A DNA stretch of 64,000 nucleotides from Virgisporangium aliadipatigenens (lineage in GTDB: Bacteria > Actinomycetota > Actinomycetes > Mycobacteriales > Micromonosporaceae), in contig NZ_BOPF01000012.1 of the NCBI RefSeq assembly GCF_016863615.1, positions 62,001-126,000 of the forward strand. The letters are read 5' to 3'. Positions 1-9,491 of the stretch are shown in pieces. The first letter of the stretch is position 1. Every line of letters begins with the position of its first letter. The notes under the pieces were generated by a model. It worked only from the letters and a program-made list of their open reading frames with translations. It made no database searches and had not been told where the DNA came from. A program made the translations under genes and the position numbers.

Positions 1-473
1 CGTTCGCCGGGGACGTCCCGCCCAACTGGTTCCTCACCGTGGATGACGTGGGAACCTGCACGGAGCGCGAATTTGACCGGATAATCCTAGACATGCTCAC
101 GCCCTGGGAGCAGTTGGACCTCGTCGAGCGCGCACTCGTGCCCGGCGGCGTCTTCATCGGCTACGTCGCCACGACCCCCCAGCTGTCCGAACTGGTCGAG
201 GCCCTGCGCGAGCGCGGCTGCTTCACCGAGCCGCGGGCCTGGGAGTCGCTGGTGCGCGACTGGCACGCCGACGGGCTGGCCGTGCGGCCGGACCACCGGA
301 TGATCGCGCACACGGCGTTCCTGGTGACGGCGCGTCGACTGGCCCCGGGCGTCACCGCCCCGCCACGGCGGCGCAAGCCCAGCAAGGGCGCGGAGGCGTA
401 CGCGGTCAAGCGGGCCCTCGCCGCCACACGAGCGGCGACCGAAGGGGCGGCGGAGGAATCGGGGGACCTATGA
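1..473 (+). CDS. trmI: tRNA (adenine-N1)-methyltransferase TrmI, 3' part only
   Basis: The C-terminal part of a class I SAM-dependent methyltransferase enters from the left edge; reading starts at base 3. The retained part includes the motif FDRIILDMLTPWEQL and the segment VPGGVFIGYV, both typical of the TrmI/Gcd14 family that makes m1A58 in tRNA. The cofactor-binding glycine motif lies outside the window. The last 50 or so residues are a basic Arg/Ala-rich tail. Its TGA stop overlaps the next ATG (ATGA), so the two are translationally coupled. A trmI homologue lies close to the proteasome genes in many actinobacteria, which fits this context. Confidence 0.85.
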   Translation, partial: FAGDVPPNWFLTVDDVGTCTEREFDRIILDMLTPWEQLDLVERALVPGGVFIGYVATTPQLSELVEALRERGCFTEPRAWESLVRDWHADGLAVRPDHRMIAHTAFLVTARRLAPGVTAPPRRRKPSKGAEAYAVKRALAATRAATEGAAEESGDL

Positions 474-1057
474 CCCGTTCGGGCTTCGGCGGGGAGATGC
501 CGGCGGTCTTCCCGGACTGGTCGCCGTACCAGGACCTGGACTCCGCCGCGCGCGCCTACCTACGCGATCCGGACATCGCCCTCGACGCGCTCGCCGGGGT
601 GCTGCGCGGCAGCACGGTGATCGCGTTCACGCTGGAACGCTTCGTCAACGAGGTCAACGGCGTGTGGCAGGAGGTGGTCGTCTGCGACGGCACCCGGCTC
701 GTGCTGTGGCACGGCGAGGACCTGCCGCCCGGCGACGGCCCACCCGGCTCGATGTCCTCGTCGCTGCGCGTGGTGGCCCTCTCGGCGGTGACCGAGGTGG
801 GCTGCCGGCGCCGGCTGACCCGCACCGCCACCGGGCACCCGCGCGTGGACAGCGTGGACGTGTACCTGCTGCTCAGTTCGATCGACGAGACCAGCGTCGG
901 CCCGAACGGCGGCTCCGAGGAGTCCGCGACGCAGACGGTGCGCCACGACGCGCTGCGCTTCGGCAAGACGCTCGACGACGGCGGCGCCGGCCAGATCGCC
1001 CGTTTGGAGGAATTCGCGCGGTTGGTCTCGTCCCTGGTGGGTCGTCCGATGATCTAA
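470..1057 (+). CDS. conserved actinobacterial protein of unknown function
   Basis: A 195-residue soluble protein with no signal peptide or membrane segment. It begins at an ATG overlapping the trmI stop, and a GGGGGA stretch just upstream can act as the ribosome-binding site. The sequence is a mix of short beta-rich segments such as STVIAFTLERFVNEVNG and LRVVALSAVTEVGCRRR. I recognise no catalytic motif. Its fixed place between trmI and the ferredoxin/arc genes suggests a conserved actinobacterial family rather than an accessory gene, but I cannot name a function. Codon use matches its neighbours. Confidence 0.75.
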   Translation: MTRSGFGGEMPAVFPDWSPYQDLDSAARAYLRDPDIALDALAGVLRGSTVIAFTLERFVNEVNGVWQEVVVCDGTRLVLWHGEDLPPGDGPPGSMSSSLRVVALSAVTEVGCRRRLTRTATGHPRVDSVDVYLLLSSIDETSVGPNGGSEESATQTVRHDALRFGKTLDDGGAGQIARLEEFARLVSSLVGRPMI

Positions 1058-1071
1058 ATCACGCGGGCCGG

Positions 1072-1425
1072 TCAGGCGGCCGCGGGGTCGCTCTCCGCCA
1101 GCGGGCCGGCCACCGGGACGTCGTCCGAGGCGCGCGTCACGTGGATGCACTCGCCGGGGCAGTCCCGCGCCGCGTCGATCACGTCCAGCCGCAGGTGTGT
1201 CGGGACATCGACCCGCTTGCCGGGAGCCATTTGCAGCTCACCCGTGCTGTCCTTGACGTAGGCCAGGCCGTCGATGTCGAACTCGAAGACATCGGGCGCG
1301 TACTGCACGCACAGGCCGTCACCCGTGCACAGATCCTGGTCCACGGCCACCCGTAGCGCCTCGTCCACGGCTCGACTCCCCTCGCTGTCAACCAATTCGA
1401 CGGTACCCGAGGCCGAATCGCGCAC
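1072..1425 (-). CDS. small ferredoxin, probably [3Fe-4S] type
   Basis: A 117-residue acidic protein. The cluster ligands are visible as DLCTGDGLC (two Cys, CX5C) and the later DCPGEC, which contains the CP motif characteristic of single-cluster bacterial ferredoxins. The CX5C spacing lacks the extra Cys of a [4Fe-4S] site, so a [3Fe-4S] cluster is more likely. The conserved core starts near residue 27; the first 25 residues are poorly ordered and a later GTG could be the real start. Such ferredoxins serve as electron donors, often to cytochromes P450, but no partner reductase or P450 is in this window. It is transcribed away from arc. Confidence 0.85.
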   Translation of the reverse strand: MRDSASGTVELVDSEGSRAVDEALRVAVDQDLCTGDGLCVQYAPDVFEFDIDGLAYVKDSTGELQMAPGKRVDVPTHLRLDVIDAARDCPGECIHVTRASDDVPVAGPLAESDPAAA

Positions 1426-1509
1426 GAACCATGGGCGATGCGTTCGACCGACGAAGGCGATCAGCCGCTAGTGTTAGTACACGACGTTTAGCCCCCGGGG
1501 AGGTGGGAC

Positions 1510-3291
1510 GTGGCACGTAGCGACGACGCAGATGCGCGCGCCGCACGGTGGGAGAGGGATGCACATGACCTCGCCACCCAGGTCGCGTACCTGCAGGAGG
1601 AGCTGGCCCTCGTTCGGCGCAAGCTGACCGAGAGCCCGCGTCATGTACGCCAGCTCGAAGAGCGCTTGGCGGCCGCGCAGGCGCAGCTGTCCAGGCTGAC
1701 GGAGAACAACGAGCGGCTGGTGGCCACGCTCAAGGAGGCGCGGGCCCAGATCGTCACCCTCAAAGAAGAGGTTGACCGGCTGGCTCAGCCACCGAGCGGT
1801 TACGGAGTTTTCCTGTCCAAGCACGAAGACGGCACCGTCGACGTGTTCACCGGAGGCCGCAAGCTGCGGGTGGCGGTGTCTCCGGCGCTGGAGGTCGACG
1901 ACCTGCAGCGCGGCCAGGAAGTGCTCCTCAACGACGCGCTCAACGTGGTCGACGCGTTCGGCTTCGAGCGGGTCGGCGAGGTCGTCATGCTGAAGGAGCT
2001 GCTCGAGGTTCCGGAGGGCGAGCGCCACGACCGGGCGCTGGTCATCTCGCATGCCGACGAGGAGCGCATCGTCTTCCTCGCCGAGTCGCTCGCCGAGGTG
2101 CCGTTGCGCGCCGGGGACTCGCTGATGGTGGAGCCGCGTTCGGCGTACGCCTACGAGCGGATCCCCAAGAGCGAGGTCGAGGAGCTCGTCCTCGAAGAGG
2201 TTCCCGACGTCGACTACCACGACATCGGTGGCCTCGACAAGCAGATCGAGGCGATCCGCGACGCGGTCGAGCTGCCGTTCCTGCACTCCGACCTCTTCCG
2301 GGAGCACCACCTGCGGCCGCCGAAGGGCATCCTGCTCTACGGCCCGCCCGGGTGCGGCAAGACCCTGATCGCCAAGGCGGTGGCCAACTCGTTGGCCAAG
2401 AAGATCGCCGAGCGGCGTGGTGAGGAGAAGGCGACCAGCTTCTTCCTCAACATCAAGGGCCCCGAGCTGCTCAACAAGTACGTCGGCGAGACCGAGCGGC
2501 ACATCCGGCTGATCTTCCAGCGGGCGCGCGAGAAGGCCGGCGAGGGCACTCCGGTCATCGTGTTCTTCGACGAGATGGACTCGGTGTTCCGCACCCGCGG
2601 CTCCGGTGTCTCCTCCGACGTGGAGAACACGATCGTTCCTCAGCTGCTGTCGGAGATCGACGGCGTCGAGGGCCTGGAAAACGTCATCGTGATCGGCGCC
2701 TCCAACCGCGAGGACATGATCGACCCCGCGATCCTGCGGCCGGGCCGCCTGGACGTGAAGATCAAGATCGAGCGGCCGGACGCCGAGGCGGCGAAGGACA
2801 TCTTCTCCAAGTACATCCTCACCGGCCTGCCGCTGCACGACGACGACGTCAGCGAGCACGGCGGCTCCCGTGAGGCGTGCGTGGCGGCGATGATCCAGGC
2901 CACGGTGCTGCGGATGTACTCCGAGACGGAGGAGAACCGCTTCCTGGAGGTCACCTACGCCAACGGTGACAAGGAGGTCCTGTACTTCAAGGACTTCAAC
3001 TCCGGCGCCATGATCCAGAACATCGTCGACCGGGCGAAGAAGATGGCCATCAAGGACTTCCTCTCGTCCCAGCAGAAGGGGCTGCGCCTGCAGCACCTCC
3101 TCGACTCCTGCGTCGACGAGTTCCGGGAGAACGAGGACCTGCCCAACACCACCAACCCCGACGACTGGGCCCGGATCTCCGGCAAGAAGGGCGAGCGGAT
3201 CGTCTACATCCGCACGCTCGTCTCCGGTGGCAAGGGCGCGGAGGCGGGCCGGTCCATCGAGACCGCGTCCAACACCGGCCAGTACCTGTAG
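1510..3291 (+). CDS. arc: proteasome-associated AAA ATPase Arc/Mpa
   Basis: A 593-residue hexameric unfoldase that recognises pupylated proteins and feeds them to the 20S core. The order is an N-terminal coiled coil (about residues 15-85, heptads rich in Leu, Glu and Arg) that binds Pup, an OB-fold interdomain, and one AAA domain with Walker A GPPGCGKT at residues 278-285 and Walker [10 protein letters not shown] with D354/E355. The protein ends in GQYL, the C-terminal Gln-Tyr-Leu that docks into the proteasome alpha ring. The GTG start has a GGGGAGG ribosome-binding site. Length matches the family (about 590-610). Confidence 0.98.
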   Translation: MARSDDADARAARWERDAHDLATQVAYLQEELALVRRKLTESPRHVRQLEERLAAAQAQLSRLTENNERLVATLKEARAQIVTLKEEVDRLAQPPSGYGVFLSKHEDGTVDVFTGGRKLRVAVSPALEVDDLQRGQEVLLNDALNVVDAFGFERVGEVVMLKELLEVPEGERHDRALVISHADEERIVFLAESLAEVPLRAGDSLMVEPRSAYAYERIPKSEVEELVLEEVPDVDYHDIGGLDKQIEAIRDAVELPFLHSDLFREHHLRPPKGILLYGPPGCGKTLIAKAVANSLAKKIAERRGEEKATSFFLNIKGPELLNKYVGETERHIRLIFQRAREKAGEGTPVIVFFDEMDSVFRTRGSGVSSDVENTIVPQLLSEIDGVEGLENVIVIGASNREDMIDPAILRPGRLDVKIKIERPDAEAAKDIFSKYILTGLPLHDDDVSEHGGSREACVAAMIQATVLRMYSETEENRFLEVTYANGDKEVLYFKDFNSGAMIQNIVDRAKKMAIKDFLSSQQKGLRLQHLLDSCVDEFRENEDLPNTTNPDDWARISGKKGERIVYIRTLVSGGKGAEAGRSIETASNTGQYL

Positions 3292-3301
3292 TCCGCTTTC
3301 C

Positions 3302-3343
3302 TTCGGCCCGCGCGTTCTCTCAGAAGAGGATGCGCGGGCCGAA
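3302..3343. terminator. long hairpin between convergent arc and membrane-protein genes
   Basis: A perfect 12-bp stem, TTCGGCCCGCGC pairing with GCGCGGGCCGAA, encloses an 18-nt loop. It starts 10 nt after the arc stop and overlaps the 3' end of the leftward gene that stops at 3320. There is no strong T-run on either side, so it is a GC-rich actinobacterial-type terminator candidate acting in both directions. Confidence 0.6.
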
Positions 3344-4540
3344 CATCGTTCCCATCACGTACGACAGCGGAAGCATCACCAGCGCCAGCCCGCACCCGGC
3401 CACGGCCGGCAGGCGGCGCAGCACCAGCAGGCCCGGCGCCAGCAGCAGGTGCGCCCGGTACTGCGAGATCTGCGTACCGATCAGCAGCGGGGTGACGAAG
3501 ATCGCCAGCGTGTACAGCGCGAGGCCGGCGTCCAGCGGGTCGGGCCGCCGGCGCCGCAGCACCGGCAGGACCGCCACGGCCGTCACGAGCAGGGTCAACG
3601 CCAGGGCGAACGCCATCTCGGCCGGCGCGACCTGCTGCCACCGTTCGATCTGGTGCGCGGGGGCGGGGTCCGGCGAGTAGGGCACCGGCGGGGCGTCCCG
3701 CAGCAGCGTGAGCAGGTTGTGCCCGGGATCGCTGCCGTCGCCCCTGGCCCGGTAGCGGTCCTGGACCAGGAAGTAGGCGTCCCAGCGGCCCACCGTGACG
3801 GCGTGCGTGGCGAAGACACCCAGCGTGCCCAGGGCCGGCAGGGCGCCGGCCAGCAGGGTGCGGGCGTTGCGGGCGGGCGCCGTTCCCGCGAGAACGAGAC
3901 CGATCACGACGATGCCGCCGCCGATCGGGTAGGCCGCGGCGGCGACGGCGCCGACGAGGCCCGCGGCGAGCGGGCGGCCCGCGTGCAGCAGCGCGACGTG
4001 GGCCAGCGCGGCGGCGACGGCGACCGACATCGGGAAGACGGCGTGGAAGTAGGTCGCGGCCGGCATCGCCGCGAGCGCGACCAGCAGCGCGCCCCGGGTG
4101 ACCGGACCGCCGCCCGGCAGCCGCAGCAGCAGCCACCAGAACAGCCCGAACATCGCCACGGTCGCGGCCTCGGTCACGACCAGAGCCGCCTGCGGCAGGT
4201 CGAACGGGCTCAGCGTCGCCACGACCCGGATGAGCGCCGGGTACAGCGGGAACCAGCCGGCGGTGCCGCACCACGAGTCGGGGCCGGTCTCGTGGCCGAG
4301 TCCGATGTCGCCGCAGCGGACCAGGGTGTAGCCGTGCTCGGCGATCTCCAGATAGAGCTGACTGTCGAACCGGGCCCGCCCGTCGACGGTGAAGTACGCG
4401 AAGCCGGAGCGGTACTCGGCGACGGCCTGGATCAGATGGCTCAGCAGGTACGCGGCCAGCGGCGGCAGCCACAGTCGCCAGTGCCCGGCGCCGTTCGGGT
4501 CGGTGCCGGCGGTGCGGGAGGCGACCGCCGACCTGATCAC
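3320..4540 (-). CDS. GT-C fold membrane glycosyltransferase, PIG-V/mannosyltransferase-like
   Basis: A 406-residue polytopic membrane protein starting at GTG. After the first membrane segment comes an extracytoplasmic region with RFDSQLYLEIAEHGY and later GWFPLYPALIRV. An Asp in the first large loop, followed by an FPLYP-type motif, is a pattern seen in PIG-V/GPI-mannosyltransferase II-like GT-C enzymes. These use polyprenyl-phosphate sugars on the outer face of the membrane. About nine to ten hydrophobic segments follow. It lies 6 nt downstream of the leftward permease-like gene, so the two probably form an operon. The substrate is unknown. Confidence 0.7.
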   Translation of the reverse strand: MIRSAVASRTAGTDPNGAGHWRLWLPPLAAYLLSHLIQAVAEYRSGFAYFTVDGRARFDSQLYLEIAEHGYTLVRCGDIGLGHETGPDSWCGTAGWFPLYPALIRVVATLSPFDLPQAALVVTEAATVAMFGLFWWLLLRLPGGGPVTRGALLVALAAMPAATYFHAVFPMSVAVAAALAHVALLHAGRPLAAGLVGAVAAAAYPIGGGIVVIGLVLAGTAPARNARTLLAGALPALGTLGVFATHAVTVGRWDAYFLVQDRYRARGDGSDPGHNLLTLLRDAPPVPYSPDPAPAHQIERWQQVAPAEMAFALALTLLVTAVAVLPVLRRRRPDPLDAGLALYTLAIFVTPLLIGTQISQYRAHLLLAPGLLVLRRLPAVAGCGLALVMLPLSYVMGTMFGPRILF

Positions 4541-4546
4541 GAAACG

Positions 4547-5461
4547 TTACGTTACCGGCGCTTTCGGCCTCTCCGGAGCGTTTCTCGCATTAGTCGTAAA
4601 TCTGGACAGAACCGCCCCGGCGATCAGGCCCACCGCCGCCAGCAGCCCGACTACGAGGTTGGCCGCCGGCGGATACGTCTCCGCCTCCACCCAGCGATGC
4701 AGGCTCACCACCAGCGCCGTCGCCAACGCCGTGCCGGCGACCCCGGCGAGCCGGCCCCGCACGCCGGTGCCCCCGAGCAGCGCGGCCGCCACCGCCAGCG
4801 TCACCTGCGGCGGCTGGCCCGGCGTGGCGGCCCCCTGCCAGAAGGCGATCAGCGCGCCGCCGACCGTCGCGACGACGCTCGTCGCGAGCAGGCCCACCAT
4901 CGCCGGCCGCAGCCGGGCGTCCGGCCCGTCGAGGGTCCACCGCCCGCCGCTGCCCGCGCGCTGCCACCACAGCGCCACGCCCACCGACCCGAGCCCGAAC
5001 GTCACCAGCAGCACCACCCCCACGCCCGGCAGGGCCCCGTCACCGCCGAGGCCGACGATCCGCCCGTCGGAGAAGGCGGCCGCGAGCGGCAGCAGCAGCG
5101 CCAGCGCCGCCGTCGACACGGCCCACGCCGGCAGGCGCAGCGGCACCACGAGCGCGACCATCGAAAGCCCCGCGACGGCACCGAAGATGAGCACCCCGAC
5201 CAGGGCGGTCAGGCCGACCTCCGCCAGGCCCGCGGTCAATACGCCGCCCGTGGCGGCCAGCCCGCCGACGGCCAGATTGGGCGTGCCCGTGCGCAACGAC
5301 AGCGCGAACGCCCCCGCCAGGAAGCCCACCAGCGCGATGTCGCCCGCGAGCAGCCACGGCGCGTCCTCGTCCGACCCCGCGGCGAGCGGCACCGCGACGA
5401 GAACACCCACCAGCAGAACCGCCTCCCACAGTAGGTAGGGACGCAGACGGGGCGGCGGCAT
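4547..5461 (-). CDS. polytopic membrane protein resembling ribose/branched-chain ABC permeases
   Basis: A roughly 304-residue protein with about nine hydrophobic segments. The segment GTPNLAVGGLAATGGV resembles the NLSVG-type motif of BPD_transp_2 (RbsC/LivH) inner-membrane translocators. I chose the ATG at 5461 (protein begins MPPPRLRPYLL) because a longer open frame runs into the start of dop on the other strand and its extra residues are low complexity. No ATPase or binding protein is nearby, so it may not work as a canonical importer. It is divergent from dop and followed closely by the PIG-V-like gene. Confidence 0.65.
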   Translation of the reverse strand: MPPPRLRPYLLWEAVLLVGVLVAVPLAAGSDEDAPWLLAGDIALVGFLAGAFALSLRTGTPNLAVGGLAATGGVLTAGLAEVGLTALVGVLIFGAVAGLSMVALVVPLRLPAWAVSTAALALLLPLAAAFSDGRIVGLGGDGALPGVGVVLLVTFGLGSVGVALWWQRAGSGGRWTLDGPDARLRPAMVGLLATSVVATVGGALIAFWQGAATPGQPPQVTLAVAAALLGGTGVRGRLAGVAGTALATALVVSLHRWVEAETYPPAANLVVGLLAAVGLIAGAVLSRFTTNARNAPERPKAPVT

Positions 5462-5624
5462 GGGCACATACTTCCATCCACCGCCGCCGCGGATCGCCCC
5501 CGCCGGGCGGCACCCGCTTCGCCGGATGGCGAGGAAGGAGTCACCGCGTGCGGCCGTCCGGTCGGCGCAGCGTCTAGGCTCGTGGTGCAACGGAAGCGGC
5601 GGCACCGGCGAATGAGGCGAAGGT

Positions 5625-7142
5625 ATGACTGTGCGGCGCGTGATGGGCTCCGAGGTCGAGTACGGCATCTCGGTCCCGGGCAACTCCTCGGCCAACCCCA
5701 TGGTCACCTCGTCCCAGGTGGTCAACGCCTACGGGGCCCGGCCCGAGCTGACCAAGGGCGGCCGGGCGCGATGGGACTACGAGGAGGAGTCGCCGCTGCG
5801 CGACGCCCGCGGGTTCACGTACTCCGGCGCGCTCTACGACCCGGCGGAGGCGCTCGCCGACGAGGATCTCGGCCTGGCCAACGTGATACTGACCAACGGC
5901 GCCCGCCTCTACGTCGACCACGCGCACCCCGAGTACTCCACGCCCGAGGTGACCAACCCGCGCGACCTGGTGCTGTGGGACAAGGCGGGGGAGCGGGTCA
6001 TGGCCGAGGCCGCCCGCCGCGCGGCCACCATCCCCGGCACCCAGCCGATCCACCTGTACAAGAACAACGCCGACAACAAGGGCGTCAGCTACGGCGCCCA
6101 CGAGAACTACCTGATGAAGCGGCAGACCGCGTTCGCGGAGATCGTCAGCCATCTGACGCCGTTCTTCGTGTCCCGGCAGATCGTGACCGGCGCCGGCCGG
6201 GTCGGCATCGGGCAGGACGGCTCCACCGCCGGGTTCCAGATCTCCCAGCGCGCGGACTTCTTCGAGGTCGAGGTCGGCCTGGAGACCACGCTCAAGCGGC
6301 CGATCATCAACACCCGCGACGAGCCGCACGCCGACGCCGACAAGTACCGGCGGCTGCACGTGATCATCGGCGACGCCAACCTCTCGGAGATCTCCACCTA
6401 CCTCAAGGTCGGCACCACCGCGCTCGTGCTCAGCATGATCGAGGAGAAGGTGCTGCCGTCCGACCTCGGCATCGCCGACCCGGTCGCCGAGCTCAAGGCC
6501 GTCAGCCACGACCCGACGCTGACCCACCGCATCCGGATGCGCGACGGCCGGCGGCTCACCGCCCTCGACATCCAGTGGGCCTACCTCGAGCGGGCGCGGG
6601 CGTTCGTCGAGGACCGGATGGGCTCCGACGTCGACCCGATCACCGCCGAGGTCCTCGACCGCTGGGAGAGCGTGCTGGACCGCCTCGGCCGCGATCCCAT
6701 GCTCTGTGCGCGGGAACTCGACTGGGTCGCCAAGCTGCGCCTCCTGGAGGGCTACCGCGAGCGGGAGAACCTCGGCTGGGCCTCGCACAAGCTCCAGCTC
6801 GTCGACCTGCAGTACTCCGACGTGCGGCCGGAGAAGGGGCTCTACCACCGGCTGGTGGCCCGTGGGGCGATGGAGACGCTGTTCACCGACGAGGAGGTGC
6901 GCCGGGCGATGGTGGAGCCGCCCGAGGACACCCGCGCCTACTTCCGGGGCCGCTGCCTGGCCCAGTACGCCGCCGAGGTGGTGGCCGCCAGCTGGGACTC
7001 GGTCATCTTCGACGTCGGCCGCGAGTCACTCGTGCGGGTTCCGATGATGGAGCCCGAACGCGGCACGAAGCGGCACGTCGGCGCGCTGTTCGACCGGTGT
7101 GTGAGCGCCAAGGACCTGTTGGAGGCGCTGACCTCCGGATGA
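5625..7142 (+). CDS. dop: Pup deamidase/depupylase Dop
   Basis: A 505-residue member of the carboxylate-amine ligase-like fold shared with PafA. Dop converts the C-terminal Gln of Pup to Glu and removes Pup from substrates. The N-terminal ATP/Mg-binding motif is GSEVEYGIS (E10, E12). The catalytic Asp is in YVDHAHPE (D98). The roughly 40-residue Dop loop that distinguishes it from PafA lies between these two sites. [10 protein letters not shown]-like nucleotide-site residues appear as [13 protein letters not shown]. The ATG has an upstream GAGGCGAAGG. A TAGGCT -10 hexamer at 5575-5580 gives a leader of about 40 nt. It is divergent from the permease-like gene. Confidence 0.97.
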   Translation: MTVRRVMGSEVEYGISVPGNSSANPMVTSSQVVNAYGARPELTKGGRARWDYEEESPLRDARGFTYSGALYDPAEALADEDLGLANVILTNGARLYVDHAHPEYSTPEVTNPRDLVLWDKAGERVMAEAARRAATIPGTQPIHLYKNNADNKGVSYGAHENYLMKRQTAFAEIVSHLTPFFVSRQIVTGAGRVGIGQDGSTAGFQISQRADFFEVEVGLETTLKRPIINTRDEPHADADKYRRLHVIIGDANLSEISTYLKVGTTALVLSMIEEKVLPSDLGIADPVAELKAVSHDPTLTHRIRMRDGRRLTALDIQWAYLERARAFVEDRMGSDVDPITAEVLDRWESVLDRLGRDPMLCARELDWVAKLRLLEGYRERENLGWASHKLQLVDLQYSDVRPEKGLYHRLVARGAMETLFTDEEVRRAMVEPPEDTRAYFRGRCLAQYAAEVVAASWDSVIFDVGRESLVRVPMMEPERGTKRHVGALFDRCVSAKDLLEALTSG

Positions 7143-7164
7143 TCCGCCCGGTGCAGGGCGATAA

Positions 7165-7187
7165 CTGTCGTACCGGCGAGATAGGTT
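7165..7187 (+). promoter_or_regulatory. PafBC/RecA-NDp-like promoter upstream of pup
   Basis: The sequence CTGTCGTAC is followed by exactly 8 nt and then TAGGTT. The published RecA-NDp promoter activated by PafBC is tTGTCRgtg-N8-TAnnnT. The TGTCG core, spacing and -10 all match; the gtg end of the upstream box does not. The predicted transcription start is about 25 nt before the pup ATG. The assignment rests on motif match alone. Confidence 0.5.
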
Positions 7188-7218
7188 TAGCCACAACAGT
7201 TTGCGAGAGGCGGCGAGC

Positions 7219-7437
7219 ATGGCGACACGTGACACCGGCGGGCAGTCCCAGTCCGGCAAGAGCAAGCGGGAAGAGGAAGTCGACGCGGCTCCCCCCGCCG
7301 AGGCCAACCCGGAGGTGGCGGAGCGCCACGAGAAGCTGAGCGAGGACGTCGACGACCTGCTCGACGAGATCGACTCGGTGCTCGAGGAAAACGCCGAGGA
7401 GTTCGTCCGGGGGTACGTGCAAAAGGGCGGTCAGTGA
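7219..7437 (+). CDS. pup: prokaryotic ubiquitin-like protein Pup (Gln form)
   Basis: A 72-residue, very acidic and largely disordered protein. The C-terminal half holds the helix that binds the Arc coiled coil (around LSEDVDDLLDEIDSVL), and the protein ends in GYVQKGGQ. The terminal Gln must be deamidated by Dop before PafA can link it to substrate lysines. I chose ATG 7219 (MATRDTGGQS) over an upstream TTG at 7201, because family members begin with MA(T/Q)xxTGGQ. The gene lies 76 nt after dop and upstream of prcBA, the usual order. Confidence 0.97.
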   Translation: MATRDTGGQSQSGKSKREEEVDAAPPAEANPEVAERHEKLSEDVDDLLDEIDSVLEENAEEFVRGYVQKGGQ

Positions 7438-7541
7438 CCCCTGTGGCGTAGTCGTCCGCAACACCTCGATCACGCTCGTCATGGCGTCGGGGTATGCGGC
7501 GTAAGGTGGTGCCCTGGCGAGATCAACTGAAAGGGAGCTAA

Positions 7542-8381
7542 GTGGCAGCGGGTACGGAATCATTCGGCCGTCTCCCGGCCGTGTTCACCACGCCGGGCAG
7601 TTCGTCGTTCGTCGAGTTCCTCAATGTCGCCGCGCCGCAGCTCCTGCCCGGCCGCCGTCCGTTGCCCGCCGGCTACAACGCCGACGTCACCGCGCACGCC
7701 ACCACGATCGTGGGCATCACGTGCGAGGGCGGCGTGGTGCTCGCCGGCGACCGTCGGGCCACCATGGGCAACCTCATCGCCCAGCGGGACATCGAGAAGG
7801 TGTACGCCGCCGACGCGTACTCGCTGGTCGGCATGGCCGGCACCGCCGGTATCGGCCTCGAGCTGATCCGGCTGTTCCAGGTGGAGCTGGAGCACTACGA
7901 GAAGATCGAGGGCGCCATGCTGTCGATCGACGGCAAGGCCAACCGGCTCGCGACGATGGTGCGCAACAACCTCGGTGCCGCCCTCCAGGGGCTCGCCGCC
8001 ATCCCGCTGTTCGCCGGGTTCGACCTGCACGCCACGGATCCGGCGAAGGCCGGCCGGATCTTCAGCTTCGACGTCGCGGGCGGCGTCTACGAGGAGACCG
8101 GGTACGACGCGCTCGGCTCCGGCTCGATCTTCGCGCGTTCGGCCCTCAAGAAGACGTACCGGCCGGGGCTGTCGGTCGACGACGCCGTTTCGCGCGCCGT
8201 GGGTGCGCTGTACGACGCCGCGGACGACGACACCGCCACCGGCGGGCCGGACCTGATCCGCAACCTGTACCCGATCGTCTGGACCGCGACCGCCGAGGGC
8301 TCGCAGCGGGTGCCGGACGAGCAGGTCGCCGAGATCGCCCGCGCCGAGGTCGAGGCGCGCCGCGACAACCCCGTCGGCTGA
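7542..8381 (+). CDS. prcB: proteasome beta subunit PrcB
   Basis: A 279-residue precursor of the catalytic subunit of the 20S proteasome. The propeptide runs to about residue 53; autocleavage at HA/TTIVGI exposes Thr54 as the N-terminal nucleophile. Other active-site features are visible: the GDRRAT segment (Asp and Arg near the nucleophile) and the Lys region within DIEKVY. The GTG start has an AAGGGAG ribosome-binding site 4 nt upstream. A TAAGGT -10-like hexamer at 7502-7507 suggests a promoter separate from that of pup. It is followed 42 nt later by prcA. Confidence 0.97.
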   Translation: MAAGTESFGRLPAVFTTPGSSSFVEFLNVAAPQLLPGRRPLPAGYNADVTAHATTIVGITCEGGVVLAGDRRATMGNLIAQRDIEKVYAADAYSLVGMAGTAGIGLELIRLFQVELEHYEKIEGAMLSIDGKANRLATMVRNNLGAALQGLAAIPLFAGFDLHATDPAKAGRIFSFDVAGGVYEETGYDALGSGSIFARSALKKTYRPGLSVDDAVSRAVGALYDAADDDTATGGPDLIRNLYPIVWTATAEGSQRVPDEQVAEIARAEVEARRDNPVG

Positions 8382-8423
8382 TTCGCTTCCCAGCTCACTG
8401 AGGCCGTAAAGGAGAGCCCACCG

Positions 8424-9332
8424 GTGGCAATGCAGTTCTACGCGTCGCCCGAGCAGATCATGCGCGACCGGGCGGAGTACGCCCGCAAGAACATCGGCCG
8501 CGGCCGCAGTGCCGTGGTGATGAGCTACGAGGGCGGGGTCCTGTTCGTCGCGGAGAACCTGTCGACCGCCCTGCACAAGGTGAGCGAGATCTACGACCGG
8601 ATCGGCTTCGCCGCCGTCGGCCGGTACAACGAGTTCGAAAACCTGCGCACGGCCGGCGTCCGCCTCGCCGACCTGCGCGGCTACTCGTACGACCGGCGTG
8701 ACGTCACCGGGCGTGCGCTCGCCAACGCCTACGCGCAGACGCTCGGTTCGATCTTCACGGAGCAGCCGAAGCCGTTCGAGGTGGAGATCTGCGTGGCCGA
8801 GGTCGGCGCGTCGCCGGACAGCGACGAGCTGTACCGGTTGACGTTCGACGGGACGGTGCAGACCGAGCCGGGCCGCCTGGTCATCGGCGGGCAGTCCGAG
8901 GCCGTAGCGACGGTCGTCAAGGACAAGCACCGGCCCGACCTGAGCCTCGCCGAGGCGCTGGCCGTCGCGATCGAGGCGCTGGGCAGCGTCGGCGGCGACG
9001 GCGGCAACGCGCGGGACATCCCGGCCACGCAGCTCGAGGTCGCCGTGCTGGACCGGCGGCGGCCGGGGCGCACGTTCCGCCGGATCACCGGGGCGGCGCT
9101 GACGGCGCTGCTCAACGGCGGGAAGACCGACGCGGCCGCCGCCGCCGCGGAGACGCCGGCCGACGTGCCGGTTTCGCCGGCGCCGGCGAAGAAGGACGAC
9201 CCGCTGCCGCCCGCCGAGTCGGGGGTGGGCGGGGCCGCCGCGAAGGACGACTCCGCGGCCGTCGACGCCGTGCTCGACGAGATCGACGCGGACGACGACT
9301 CCTCCGGGGACGACAAGCCCAGCGAGAGCTGA
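8424..9332 (+). CDS. prcA: proteasome alpha subunit PrcA
   Basis: A 302-residue subunit forming the outer gating rings of the 20S core. The N-terminus [20 protein letters not shown] matches actinobacterial alpha subunits, including the H0 helix region that gates the pore. There is no N-terminal Thr nucleophile, as expected. The C-terminal 60 residues are an Ala/Pro/Asp-rich tail that varies between species. The GTG start follows an AAAGGAGAG ribosome-binding site. It is the last gene of the left part of the locus; pafA, often close by in actinobacteria, is 48 kb away here. Confidence 0.97.
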   Translation: MAMQFYASPEQIMRDRAEYARKNIGRGRSAVVMSYEGGVLFVAENLSTALHKVSEIYDRIGFAAVGRYNEFENLRTAGVRLADLRGYSYDRRDVTGRALANAYAQTLGSIFTEQPKPFEVEICVAEVGASPDSDELYRLTFDGTVQTEPGRLVIGGQSEAVATVVKDKHRPDLSLAEALAVAIEALGSVGGDGGNARDIPATQLEVAVLDRRRPGRTFRRITGAALTALLNGGKTDAAAAAAETPADVPVSPAPAKKDDPLPPAESGVGGAAAKDDSAAVDAVLDEIDADDDSSGDDKPSES

Positions 9333-9346
9333 CGCCCGCACGCTCC

Positions 9347-9387
9347 CGAGCCCTGCCGGCCGCCGCCGGTGGGGCTCGGAGTCTTTC
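9347..9387 (+). terminator. terminator of the prcBA operon
   Basis: An 8-bp stem CCGAGCCC/GGGCTCGG encloses a loop that itself contains a CCGGC/GCCGG hairpin, and is followed by AGTCTTT. It begins 15 nt after the prcA stop. Confidence 0.65.
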
Positions 9388-9398
9388 GACGGCGGCTC

Positions 9399-9430
9399 GA
9401 CGGCCTCCGGCGGCTCGCCGGAGCCGTCGA
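9399..9430. terminator. second hairpin between convergent prcA and membrane-protein genes
   Basis: A 32-nt palindrome with one bulged base: seven pairs (CGACGGC/GCCGTCG), then six to seven pairs (TCCGGCG/CGCCGGA) and a 3-nt loop. It sits between the prcA terminator and the leftward gene ending at 9492. It may stop transcription from the right, or be part of the junction where the central block begins. Confidence 0.45.
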
Positions 9431-9491
9431 CCCGGGCCGCGCCGGAGCCGGGCCGCCGACCGCGTCGCTGCGGGATGCGCGCGCCCGGGGA

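Noticed and set aside
1474-3096. A 540-codon minus-strand open frame opposite arc
   Set aside because: It mirrors the arc coding frame; arc is certain from its Walker motifs and C-terminal QYL.
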